The notes beneath the pieces are model-generated. The model ran no database searches. It was not told where the DNA came from and saw nothing but the letters and a program-made list of their open reading frames with translations. A DNA stretch of 54,832 bases from Candidatus Paceibacter sp. (GTDB lineage Bacteria > Patescibacteriota > Patescibacteriia > Magasanikbacterales > UBA922): assembly GCA_020725175.1 (NCBI GenBank), contig DYFM01000010.1, positions 1-54,832 on the forward strand, read 5' to 3'. This document shows positions 1-7,595 of the stretch, in pieces; positions within the stretch are counted from its first letter, which is position 1, and each line of letters begins with the position of its first letter. The translations under genes and the position numbers were made by a program.

Positions 1-550
1 TAGAAACATACCAGAATCTACAAAAGTAGAAATTGAATATATGTATTAGAGAATGATAGAGTTTGCTCATATCTCTCGTATCTACAAAAGTAGAAATTGA
101 ATATATGTATTAGAGATAAATTTTGTATTTTGCTGATCGAAATCTACAAAAGTAGAAATTGAATATATGTATTAGAGATAATTTCACTAGCACGGTGAGA
201 AGTATCTACAAAAGTAGAAATTGAATATATGTATTAGAGTTGGGTGGCTGATTTCTGCTCCAAAAATCTACAAAAGTAGAAATTGAATATATGTATTAGA
301 GGTGGCAATAATTTTTCCCGTTTTACATCTACAAAAGTAGAAATTGAATATATGTATTAGAGCTAATGCAGTATGCACTGGTATGTCTTATCTACAAAAG
401 TAGAAATTGAATATATGTATTAGAGTAACGTCAGGTAAAAAAACTACTTTCAATCTACAAAAGTAGAAATTGAATATATGTATTAGAGAATATGGGATAC
501 GAATACTTGATCAAATCTACAAAAGTAGAAATTGAATATATGTATTAGAG
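1..550 (-). CRISPR. Type V-A CRISPR array, 9 repeats, cut by the left window edge
   Basis: Nine copies of a 36-bp repeat start at 16, 80, 142, 204, 266, 327, 390, 453 and 515. All nine look identical. They are separated by eight spacers of 25-28 bp, short for type V-A, and a partial spacer occupies 1-15. Read on the minus strand, the repeat ends in AATTTCTACTTTTGTAGAT, the conserved Cas12a crRNA handle (stem TCTAC/GTAGA with loop TTTT). Transcription is therefore leftward, in the same direction as the cas genes, and the leader lies at 551-711. Because the leftmost repeats are not degenerate, the array probably continues beyond the window. Confidence 0.98.
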
Positions 551-711
551 AGCTGAAATGGCTAAAATAAGCGCAAAAGATGCAAATCTTGCGCAAAAGG
601 CAAAGACGACTTTTTTGCTTATTTTAGCACAATTCATAAAAATTATATAAAGGTTTTTCTCTAATCTATACATAGAAACTTCTACATTTCTATAAATAAA
701 TTGTAAAGATC
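551..711 (-). promoter_or_regulatory. CRISPR leader with nested palindrome
   Basis: This AT-rich stretch lies between the cas2 stop and the leader-proximal repeat. A TATAAT hexamer on the minus strand at 647-642 is a candidate -10 for an array promoter, though its -35 is weak. Between it and the first repeat is a perfect 12-bp inverted repeat, GCTAAAATAAGC at 561-572 and GCTTATTTTAGC at 617-628. A smaller palindrome (GCGCAA...TTGCGC) lies inside it at about 571-594. The element is 10 bp from the first repeat, where new spacers are inserted. It could be a leader-anchoring site for Cas1-Cas2, or a terminator or processing hairpin after cas2. Confidence 0.6.
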
Positions 712-993
712 TCATTCAAAAATCACCACTTCCTCTTCCTCGTTGGCAGCATATCCATATCGCTTCACTTTTCCCTTACAACCTTCACATAATTGCATTA
801 TAAGGATACTATCACTGTTTGTAAAGTGGGGTTCATACACCATTTCAACCTCTGTCATGATATTTTTTAATACACGAGAGCTGTTTCTAATTTCAAAAAT
901 CGAGTACTGAATACGTCTACCAAACTTCTTTAAAAATTTAGAAAACTTCGTTCTTCGACGGTTACTCTCAATATCATAAGAAACAATGTACAT
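712..993 (-). CDS. cas2: CRISPR-associated endoribonuclease Cas2
   Basis: The 93-residue protein has typical Cas2 length. The first beta strand, MYIVSYDIESNRRRTKF, carries the conserved aspartate (D7), followed by the helix and the strand RIQYSIFEI of the ferredoxin-like fold. Cas2 dimers bridge two Cas1 dimers in the spacer-integration complex, and in that role the fold, not catalysis, matters. The gene starts 7 nt after the cas1 stop and is the last protein gene before the array leader, so it is probably the distal gene of the cas12a-cas4-cas1-cas2 transcript. The C-terminus is acidic (NEEEEVV). Nothing suggests truncation. Confidence 0.96.
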   Translation of the reverse strand: MYIVSYDIESNRRRTKFSKFLKKFGRRIQYSIFEIRNSSRVLKNIMTEVEMVYEPHFTNSDSILIMQLCEGCKGKVKRYGYAANEEEEVVIFE

Positions 994-1000
994 ATTGAAT

Positions 1001-1951
1001 TTATTTCACATAAAAAAACGGAATCTCGTCAGTGTCATTCATAATGCAGTAGTAATAGTCCCGCACATAAGAAAACAATTCTTCTTTTCTATCCATAATC
1101 GCTTCTGAAAAAATTCGAATATACTTTTTTTGTTTGTCATACGAAAGACTGTACTTTCCCTTCAGACAGAGAAAATCTTTTTTATCTATTTGTTTAAGAT
1201 TGTATGACTTTACAATTTGTTTATCAATAATGCAGCGAAACGGCTCTACAATATCACATACAAGCGACTTTCTCTGGAAAAACAAGGTATGATAGACACC
1301 TTTATACGTATCAAATCCATAAAGGTTCAATAACGCATCGACAAAATTAAACAACATCGTATACCCAATGTCCATCAGAAGATTGTTAACGTCCACTTTT
1401 GCTCGTGGCAATCTCCGATACCAATTCATTTCTTTAAAATATTCTTGAAAGTACAATTTTGTCGCACTACCCTCGATTCCTAACAGTTCTTTTGATGTCA
1501 ATGTATTTTCCATCTTTTTCTCTATCTCTTTTTCAAACACACGTTTTGCCTCAATTGAAGTCGTATTCTTAAGAAGTATTTGTTGATTGACCAACTTATT
1601 TATTACAACTCTTTTAGCAATAGAAAAATCTCTAGAGGAAGCGTACTGTTTTTCTCGAAGTAAATAATTTCCTGATGCTGTAGATATAATTGACGCATAA
1701 GATAAAAAATTATCTTTTAGTAAAAACAGAGAAACCCCATATTGTTGACAATTTCTAATGAGTACGGTTGTGAGAGAAAAATCACCAACGATAAAAACGG
1801 CAAATACTTTATGACATGAGAGCTGATTGACAATATTCCCATCTTGAGTGAAACATATATTCTCATTCTTAAACTGAAGCCTGTTTTCCGCGGCATCTTT
1901 GGCTGCTATCACAAGCAATTGCTTCTCCTTGAAATCTGGTAATGACATCAT
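1001..1951 (-). CDS. cas1: CRISPR integrase Cas1 (type V-A)
   Basis: Cas1 is the metal-dependent integrase that inserts prespacers next to the leader. The start is placed at the ATG at 1951, which overlaps the cas4 stop as ATGA; this gives 316 residues beginning MMSLPDFKEKQ, a typical type V Cas1 N-terminus. An in-frame ATG 39 nt upstream would run deeper into cas4 and seems less likely. The catalytic metal ligands appear to be E160 (in IEGSATKLYFQ), H221 (in YHTLFF) and D233/E236 (in CDIVEPF). The cas4 overlap implies translational coupling, in line with Cas4 working with Cas1-Cas2 to select PAM-proximal ends. cas2 follows after 7 nt. Confidence 0.95.
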   Translation of the reverse strand: MMSLPDFKEKQLLVIAAKDAAENRLQFKNENICFTQDGNIVNQLSCHKVFAVFIVGDFSLTTVLIRNCQQYGVSLFLLKDNFLSYASIISTASGNYLLREKQYASSRDFSIAKRVVINKLVNQQILLKNTTSIEAKRVFEKEIEKKMENTLTSKELLGIEGSATKLYFQEYFKEMNWYRRLPRAKVDVNNLLMDIGYTMLFNFVDALLNLYGFDTYKGVYHTLFFQRKSLVCDIVEPFRCIIDKQIVKSYNLKQIDKKDFLCLKGKYSLSYDKQKKYIRIFSEAIMDRKEELFSYVRDYYYCIMNDTDEIPFFYVK

Positions 1952-2496
1952 AGAGGGTGACACAGTGGCTGATAAATACATTGTGCGCATTTTTTGCTAT
2001 CCGCCAAAATTTTGGCCTCAGCAACTGAAAAATTATTCACACGCTCTACAATATCAATAAACTTCTGCCATTCTTCTTCATTCGGCATGTCCAAAATGTA
2101 ACTTTTATTATCAGAGAGTGAATGGATTTTAAGCGTTTCTATCTCAAACCCCATTTCTCTCATACACGCCATTTGCGCATATAATTGATACTTATACCCA
2201 TCATAAATTTTAACAACTTTCCTTTTCCGTTCAATAAGTGTTTTAGTTTGAAGATCGTATATATCAATTTTCCCGCACAAACTAAGTTCGTCGGAATACA
2301 CTTCCTTGCCCATCAAATATCGTTTACGAGAAGAATATGCACCAGTATCAATACTTTCGTGTGCTATCGTTCCGGCAATTTGTGGAGTTCTTTGATAACT
2401 CTTTTTGTGAAAATTATCGTAGATAGTATGTAGATACACCGAACGAGGACAAAAAATAAAATCATTTATTTTTGAGATTTGGATGTAGGATTCCAT
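1948..2496 (-). CDS. cas4: CRISPR-associated nuclease Cas4
   Basis: This is a 182-residue RecB-like nuclease with an iron-sulfur cluster. One cluster cysteine, C16 (FIFCPRS), is N-terminal and three lie at the C-terminus (C170, C173, C179 in CAQCIYQPLCHP). The nuclease core shows H46, D78 in GKIDIYD and the E-x-K pair E89/K91 in IERKRK, followed by the QLYAQMA helix. Cas4 trims prespacers and enforces PAM selection during adaptation. The start lies one base after the cas12a stop, and the stop overlaps the cas1 start by four bases, so the operon is very compact. All expected catalytic and cluster residues are present. Confidence 0.95.
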   Translation of the reverse strand: MESYIQISKINDFIFCPRSVYLHTIYDNFHKKSYQRTPQIAGTIAHESIDTGAYSSRKRYLMGKEVYSDELSLCGKIDIYDLQTKTLIERKRKVVKIYDGYKYQLYAQMACMREMGFEIETLKIHSLSDNKSYILDMPNEEEWQKFIDIVERVNNFSVAEAKILADSKKCAQCIYQPLCHPL

Positions 2497-2497
2497 G

Positions 2498-5400
2498 TTA
2501 TTGTTTTCGTTTTAAATTTTTTTCATTTTTCTTTATCCAATTTTCCCAAATCTCTCTACCCGCCAACCACGCACTCCATTCTTCATCAGATATAAACAAG
2601 CTCAAATCCCTTTTGATATGCTCACACATAATAATTCCTTTTCGTGCGATATTGTATGCACCATTAGCGTCACCAGAGGTTGGAAGATTTAAATTTATCT
2701 TTCTGGAATCAAAATGGTTTCCGTTTTTATCTCGTACGGGGGAAAGAATAAAGTCAGCGTCTTCTTCTGTTTTACCTGAATTTCTGATCTGCTGAATTAA
2801 ATCAATTACAAAACGCAGAGACTCCCATGAGGTGCGATCATTGATTTTATTTGGATTTTTTCCTTGTCTCAGTTGTTCAAGTAGTGATTTCTCTTTGTCA
2901 AAACCTTCAAATAAGCCATCAAGGATTTTCTTTAAATTTTGTTCTTTTGGAACCCATTTTTTATCACTGTTCTCATGCACCAATTCTCTGTAATATCTAT
3001 CTAAACTTTCTCCGTCTTTACCAGAATATAGTTCCCATGGTTTATTGGTATTTCTATCAGTATATTTAAAGTAGTAGTCTTTACCATCAAATTTAATATC
3101 GTCGAAGTTATCCAATATCTGTTTTTTAATACTTTCTTCAGAACCTTTTTTCAGATAGATAGTTTTTCTCCAGCCGGTAACAGGGTCTGTCTGTGACGTA
3201 TAATCAGCTTTAGTGTAAAACATAATCCCAAACTGCTTTTTACCCTCAATATCACCAAAATTATTTACGAGCGGAGTTAACTGCAAGGCAGAAGTTACCG
3301 AGCCAATTTCTCCTTCTTTAGCATGTTTATCAACAAGAAAATTTAACTTCTTTGCGAGAGCTAATTCAAGTTTTTGATATACTTGTTTTTCAATCTTTTG
3401 TCTACCACGCTTGAATCCGATATTCAAATCTTCCAAAACTATAAAGGCAGGAGTTTCTCTGAATACTTTCTTTTCAACATCCTCGTAAATAGCAAGATCA
3501 ACAATTTTTCGCACAACTTGAGAGATGTAGCCATCTTTCAATTCCTTTATGGTACCAATGGTTTTCCAGTTCTTTCGCGCCTCGTCACGATTTCCTGCCA
3601 TTTTCTCAAGTTTTTCAGCATAATTTTGTCCATTGATTTCATTGAAGCTGCCTTGATCTAAAGTTTCAATTTTTCCGTCTTTTGTTTGTTTGACAACAAA
3701 GTAGTACGCAAGATGTTTTTCACCGCGATCAATACCGATGGTAGTAATATCATCATTTAATTTAACCATGCTTTCATTGATTTCATCATTAAACTTTAAA
3801 GATCTCAAACAGAAATTTAAAGTTATAGGGCAATGAAAAACAAATTTTTCATTTGCGAAACGTTTATGCTCTAAAACTTCTTTGCCACTTTTGTCTTTTT
3901 TCTTCCCCAATTTTTCTTTCAATCTTATTTCGAACTCCTTATCTGTCTCATTTTCTTTTTTCTTTAAGATAGTTTTTCGATAAAAAATTTCAGCTTCACC
4001 ATTTAATTTCGGCTTATTAGCAACATCACCAAAAATTTCATTCCAATAAATAGTGTGTAAATTTTTTTCACTTGTTTTTTCTTTCCCTTCTTTTAAATTA
4101 TTATCTTTATTACGAATCTCAAAAAAGTATATTTCACCGTTTTCAACTGCCTCGTTAATTAATTTTTTACTAATAATATTCCATGAAAGTTTATACCCCT
4201 GTTTCTCAACTTCATTATAAAATTGATCAATACTCTCAAATTTTTCAGTTGGTGAAAAATTAAAGCCAAACAAATCCTGCCACGATTTTTCTGCTGATGG
4301 GTATACTTTTAGACCTTCTTTGTAGAAATCGATGATCTTCCACAGTTTTTCTTTTGTGAATGACGGTTGATTTTTCTTAAACCCACCTTCATCATAAATT
4401 GATAAGATATCGTCAGTCGCTCCAAATTCTTTGCGGTTACGCTTTGGTAACAAAACTTTTGGTAACATCTTATTCGGACCTGGTAAAAGTTTATAGTCCA
4501 TCTTTAAATAATTTTCATCTGTTACAACTTCTTTATATTTTGCCTTTTCGCCAAAAAGTTTTTGTGATGCTTTGGTTAAAATTGCTAAATACTTTTTCTC
4601 ACCATCTTTTAAAATTAAGCACCACCGTTCAGGCTCTTTATTTACATCCCAACCACCACCTAAGACAGAATTATCAAAATTCAACTTTAACTTATTTAGC
4701 CCTTCCTGAGGTCTTTTAGTTAAATAATTTCGAATAATGTCGTAAAACTTTGTTGGATTATTATCGCCAAACAAAATCGCTTTCAAACTTTCCGCCAATA
4801 TTGGATCAACCGCAAATTTGTCTTTTACTTTCCAGTACTTCACAATTTGATTTACATATAAAGCACTATCCAAAAGCATCTTAATATTTTCTATATGTTC
4901 AGGTTTTTTAAAATCTGTCGTTATGGATAAAACCTTTGGTGACAGCTCACTAAAATCTTTTGCCATTTTCTCCACATCAGCAAAAATCATCCCAAGCAAT
5001 GCCTTGCTAGGTTTTTCAGCTCGTTCAATTATTCCTTTCTTGTTACCCTCACCATCAAAAAGCGATGTCTTAAAAAGTCCATCTTCCTTATTTTTCCATT
5101 TTTCTGTTTTATCTAAAATTTCAAACAAATTTTTCAGCTCTACGGCTTGAGGAATTTTAATATCCTCATCGTCTTTTTTCTTCCCGCCAAACACACCACC
5201 TTCTTTAAGGGCTTTTTTCAAGATAAACCAATTTGCAAAATACTTTCCTGAAATTGTATTCAATGCTTTGTCACTCCAAAAAATGCCCTCAAAACTTTCG
5301 TGGTTTATAATATAGTGGACAAACTCACCTACTGTATCAACTTTGTCTTCAATCTTTCCATCAAATTGTCCAAAATATTTTTCACCATTTTCTACAACAT

Positions 5401-6541
5401 TTTTCAAAACAGCTCTCAACCCATCATCATTTTTAATTGCTGGGATAAAATCACCCTTTTCACCACATCCAATTTGCTTGTAGAGAGTTTTAAAAATTCT
5501 CAACTTTTTGTTTTTTTCACTTTGCTGTTGATTGTACCTATTAATTAAATTATTCGCATTACCAATATTTAAATTGTACTTTTCAATTTCTCTTTGTGAT
5601 AAACAATTTGTAAAATAACCAATTTCAAAAATATCTGCAATAATTTTTTCCAATTCAACTTTCTCACCTTTTTGATTTTTTCCAATTGTTTCAATTCCGT
5701 TTTCTTTTAAAAAATCATATACTTTTAAATATTCATCTTTTCTTTTCTGAAATTCCAAAACATTGTCCGCAAATTTTGGCAAATTTTCATCGATAATTCG
5801 TGAAGCAACCGCTGTGGCTTTCTCTTCCGTTGAATAGTAATTTTCCCGATTTTGATTAAAACCGGTTAGATACGTAAAAAAGCCCTCAAACACCCCCTTT
5901 GAATCAGCGGTTCCTAAAGCTTTCTCTAAGTCTTCTTTTTTTACTTCTTTGCCTTCGTGGGTTTTTAAATTCATCACCACAAACTCCTCAATTTTTGCTT
6001 TAACGTATTTCAAAATTCCAACTTCCGTAAGAATCTTAAAACTGTCTTCTTTTAAAATAGGTTTGCCTTTTTTGTCGCTCCCGACTTTGCTCTTAAACTT
6101 TTCTCCTTCTGCCTTATAAATATCAGAAAACGCAGCCCGCAAATTTTTTTCTTTCGTTTCTAATGATTTTTCTATCTTTTTCTTCTCTTCCCTATCTTGC
6201 TCATTTCTTAAGTTTTTATAAACAGAAAAGTAATCCTCAAAAGAGAGGTGTTTTGCTTCATCACTCTCCAAACTTTCAGTAATAAACTCCTCATGTAATT
6301 TATCAAATACCGGCTTTAATATTTGATAGGCGTCTTCAATTTCTTTATCACGAATAAAGTTAGGATTTGCTTTTTCGATATTCTCGCGAGTCTTCCCAAC
6401 CGGTCTCAACTCAAACCGCAAGGTCTTCGATAATGCATACTTCCTCGTAAACTGATCAAAAACTGATTTGTTACTAAGCACCTCGGCTTGTTTTTTTTCA
6501 GTAGACACAGAAACAATAGATGATGACATATCGATATGCAT
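2498..6541 (-). CDS. cas12a: CRISPR effector nuclease Cas12a (Cpf1)
   Basis: At 1347 residues this is at the long end for Cas12a. After about 25 extra residues comes the family N-terminus, VFDQFTRKYALSKTLRFEL. The WED/PAM-interacting region shows GWDVNKE (about 630-636) and PNKMLPK (about 689-695). The split RuvC is intact: D938 in IGIDRGEKHLAYY, E1037 in VLEDLNIGFK and D1291 in GDANGAYNIA. W992 lies in the bridge-helix region and R1270 (SPVRDKNG) matches the Nuc-domain arginine. The WED crRNA-processing site looks divergent: by eye the lysine of the family IKDKRF block is E891 (LEHKRF) and no obvious histidine precedes it. ATG at 6541 is used; M5 is an alternative. No Shine-Dalgarno is seen. 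It is the first gene of the operon, behind a structured leader. Confidence 0.98.
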   Translation of the reverse strand: MHIDMSSSIVSVSTEKKQAEVLSNKSVFDQFTRKYALSKTLRFELRPVGKTRENIEKANPNFIRDKEIEDAYQILKPVFDKLHEEFITESLESDEAKHLSFEDYFSVYKNLRNEQDREEKKKIEKSLETKEKNLRAAFSDIYKAEGEKFKSKVGSDKKGKPILKEDSFKILTEVGILKYVKAKIEEFVVMNLKTHEGKEVKKEDLEKALGTADSKGVFEGFFTYLTGFNQNRENYYSTEEKATAVASRIIDENLPKFADNVLEFQKRKDEYLKVYDFLKENGIETIGKNQKGEKVELEKIIADIFEIGYFTNCLSQREIEKYNLNIGNANNLINRYNQQQSEKNKKLRIFKTLYKQIGCGEKGDFIPAIKNDDGLRAVLKNVVENGEKYFGQFDGKIEDKVDTVGEFVHYIINHESFEGIFWSDKALNTISGKYFANWFILKKALKEGGVFGGKKKDDEDIKIPQAVELKNLFEILDKTEKWKNKEDGLFKTSLFDGEGNKKGIIERAEKPSKALLGMIFADVEKMAKDFSELSPKVLSITTDFKKPEHIENIKMLLDSALYVNQIVKYWKVKDKFAVDPILAESLKAILFGDNNPTKFYDIIRNYLTKRPQEGLNKLKLNFDNSVLGGGWDVNKEPERWCLILKDGEKKYLAILTKASQKLFGEKAKYKEVVTDENYLKMDYKLLPGPNKMLPKVLLPKRNRKEFGATDDILSIYDEGGFKKNQPSFTKEKLWKIIDFYKEGLKVYPSAEKSWQDLFGFNFSPTEKFESIDQFYNEVEKQGYKLSWNIISKKLINEAVENGEIYFFEIRNKDNNLKEGKEKTSEKNLHTIYWNEIFGDVANKPKLNGEAEIFYRKTILKKKENETDKEFEIRLKEKLGKKKDKSGKEVLEHKRFANEKFVFHCPITLNFCLRSLKFNDEINESMVKLNDDITTIGIDRGEKHLAYYFVVKQTKDGKIETLDQGSFNEINGQNYAEKLEKMAGNRDEARKNWKTIGTIKELKDGYISQVVRKIVDLAIYEDVEKKVFRETPAFIVLEDLNIGFKRGRQKIEKQVYQKLELALAKKLNFLVDKHAKEGEIGSVTSALQLTPLVNNFGDIEGKKQFGIMFYTKADYTSQTDPVTGWRKTIYLKKGSEESIKKQILDNFDDIKFDGKDYYFKYTDRNTNKPWELYSGKDGESLDRYYRELVHENSDKKWVPKEQNLKKILDGLFEGFDKEKSLLEQLRQGKNPNKINDRTSWESLRFVIDLIQQIRNSGKTEEDADFILSPVRDKNGNHFDSRKINLNLPTSGDANGAYNIARKGIIMCEHIKRDLSLFISDEEWSAWLAGREIWENWIKKNEKNLKRKQ

Positions 6542-6567
6542 TAATAATAAAAAAGATAATAAAATAC

Positions 6568-6686
6568 AAAAAAGGACGACGGTGGTCGCCCAATAGATAT
6601 GCTTACCAAACGGTTAAGCTGTATTGGAACCGTCGCCCGTCTTTATAGCTTAAAGGGGCGATAGCATATCTTATATTTTGGGCGAC
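6568..6686 (-). ncRNA. Structured attenuator-like leader RNA of the cas12a operon
   Basis: Read on the minus strand, this RNA begins at the predicted +1. Helix P1 pairs GUCGCCCAA (6686-6678) with UUGGGCGAC (6593-6585), and P2 pairs AGAUAUGC (6671-6664) with GCAUAUCU (6602-6595). Enclosed are hairpin P3 (CGCCC-CUUUA, 6660-6651, with UAAAG-ac-GGGCG) and hairpin P4 (ACGGUU 6633-6628 with AACCGU 6615-6610). The P4 loop CCAA could form a pseudoknot with UUGG at 6609-6606. The 3' strand of P1 can instead pair as GGGCGAC-CACC-GUCGUCC followed by U6, an intrinsic terminator. A second alternative pairs CGACGGU (6635-6629) with ACCGUCG (6583-6577). This shared-strand design resembles a riboswitch or attenuator; I recognise no known class. 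Confidence 0.7.
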
Positions 6687-6692
6687 AAAATA

Positions 6693-6720
6693 AGTATACA
6701 CCCTACAAAAATAAAATCAA
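6693..6720 (-). promoter_or_regulatory. Promoter of the cas12a operon
   Basis: On the minus strand TTGATT (6720-6715) and TATACT (6698-6693) are separated by 16 bp. The expected start site, about 6686, is exactly the first base of helix P1 of the leader RNA. This coincidence supports both calls. Confidence 0.75.
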
Positions 6721-6861
6721 GACCAAAAACATCCTTATCAAAAAAAAAACAAAAAAGCACCCGACGTCTCGAGGCTTGTTTGTCCGTATTGGTTGGCCAA
6801 CGGATGAGTGTGGTCCATGTGCTTGCGCCCGCGGACCGCCCTCCTTTTTGTATGTTTCCTC

Positions 6862-7068
6862 CTATCTCTTCTCGTAGAGAATCGTGACGATGCACGTCTC
6901 TACGCCCTGCGAACGAGCAAGAGACTGCTGCATGCTGTGGATCTTGACCCCTCTATTCAAGAAGGTCTCCAGCTTCTTGCTGAGTTGTTCATCCAGCGGT
7001 GCAGGCTGATGCCCCATGTACCTCTTGTCCTGATACCAGTAACGCACCACGATAACTTCAACTCGCAT
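6862..7068 (-). CDS. Small hypothetical protein
   Basis: A 68-residue frame starting MRVEVIVVRYWY has the look of a small beta-alpha-beta protein: a hydrophobic strand, an amphipathic helix (LDEQLSKKLETFLNRG) and a second strand ending ETCIVTILYEKR. The ATG at 7068 follows a GGGGGA Shine-Dalgarno-like run; an ATG at 7080 and a TTG at 7128 are in-frame alternatives. Local GC is higher than in the CRISPR locus. It lies upstream of the cas12a promoter on the same strand, with about 140 bp between. The pattern faintly recalls small Cse60-like proteins, but I do not assign a family. It may not be expressed; overlapping plus-strand frames look worse. Confidence 0.45.
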   Translation of the reverse strand: MRVEVIVVRYWYQDKRYMGHQPAPLDEQLSKKLETFLNRGVKIHSMQQSLARSQGVETCIVTILYEKR

Positions 7069-7235
7069 GTCATCCCCCATCCCCACTAGCCAAACCCAAT
7101 GTCTGGCTTTCTCTGTGGGAATAGCCAACTCTATCGCAATAACTACATTCTGTCAATACACTTCGTCAATCTATATAGCAAATTATATTATATATTAGCC
7201 AAATTATCTGTATATAATTAAATTGTGGAAACATA

Positions 7236-7264
7236 TTGACACAAAAGAATGATTGTGCTATAGT
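7236..7264 (+). promoter_or_regulatory. Strong sigma-70-type promoter
   Basis: TTGACA (7236-7241) and TATAGT (7259-7264) are separated by 17 bp. The predicted start, about 7271, would give a leader of about 325 nt before the TrmB-type gene. That leader contains a small hairpin (AGGTGG/CCATCC, about 7302-7319) and the two palindromes described below. It could alternatively drive a small RNA. Confidence 0.7.
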
Positions 7265-7389
7265 ACCTTTGCCTCTATTATCCGCCGAAGCTCCAAAGAG
7301 TGAAGGTGGAAAAACCATCCTCAAAAAATTCATACCCGTCCGAGCAGCGGTGCAGCTGTTTGGTGATTGTTCATATCCTTCGTAAAAGG

Positions 7390-7466
7390 TAGTGGAATGA
7401 CGAACGCCAGTTCGTCAAAGAATAGAACACCTACCTTGTGGCGAACTGACGTTCGTCACTCCACTA
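7390..7466. repeat. 25-bp near-perfect inverted repeat
   Basis: The arms 7390-7414 and 7442-7466 match in 23 of 25 positions (TAGTGGA.TGACGAACG.CAGTTCG against its complement) around a 27-bp centre. There is no T-tract, so it is not a simple terminator. It looks like a small mobile palindrome of MITE or REP type. Confidence 0.85.
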
Positions 7467-7499
7467 ACACAAAAACATTCGCATAATTCGCATCATTCC

Positions 7500-7529
7500 C
7501 CGCCCAAGGCGGGTCCGCCTTGGGCGGAG
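7500..7529. repeat. GC-rich palindromic repeat, copy 1
   Basis: A perfect 13-bp inverted repeat, CCGCCCAAGGCGG and CCGCCTTGGGCGG, has a 2-bp centre and is followed by AG. A copy matching in 27 of 30 positions lies inside the O-antigen ligase gene at 19637-19666. Immediately downstream, at 7530-7579, is a run of GTTCGTA-like units, a motif that recurs at 25038-25062. Confidence 0.9.
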
Positions 7530-7595
7530 CATGTTCGTAGTTCGTATGTTCGTACTTACTGTTCGTACGTTCGAACATAATTTGCCTTCTAACCC

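Noticed and set aside
6568-6686. tracrRNA or scoutRNA for the CRISPR system
   Set aside because: I see no stretch complementary to the CRISPR repeat, and Cas12a does not need a tracrRNA. A regulatory leader fits better.
6671-6895. Minus-strand frame of 74 residues covering the cas12a promoter
   Set aside because: It would run across the -35/-10 and end at the start of the leader RNA; its composition is Phe/Arg-rich and not protein-like.
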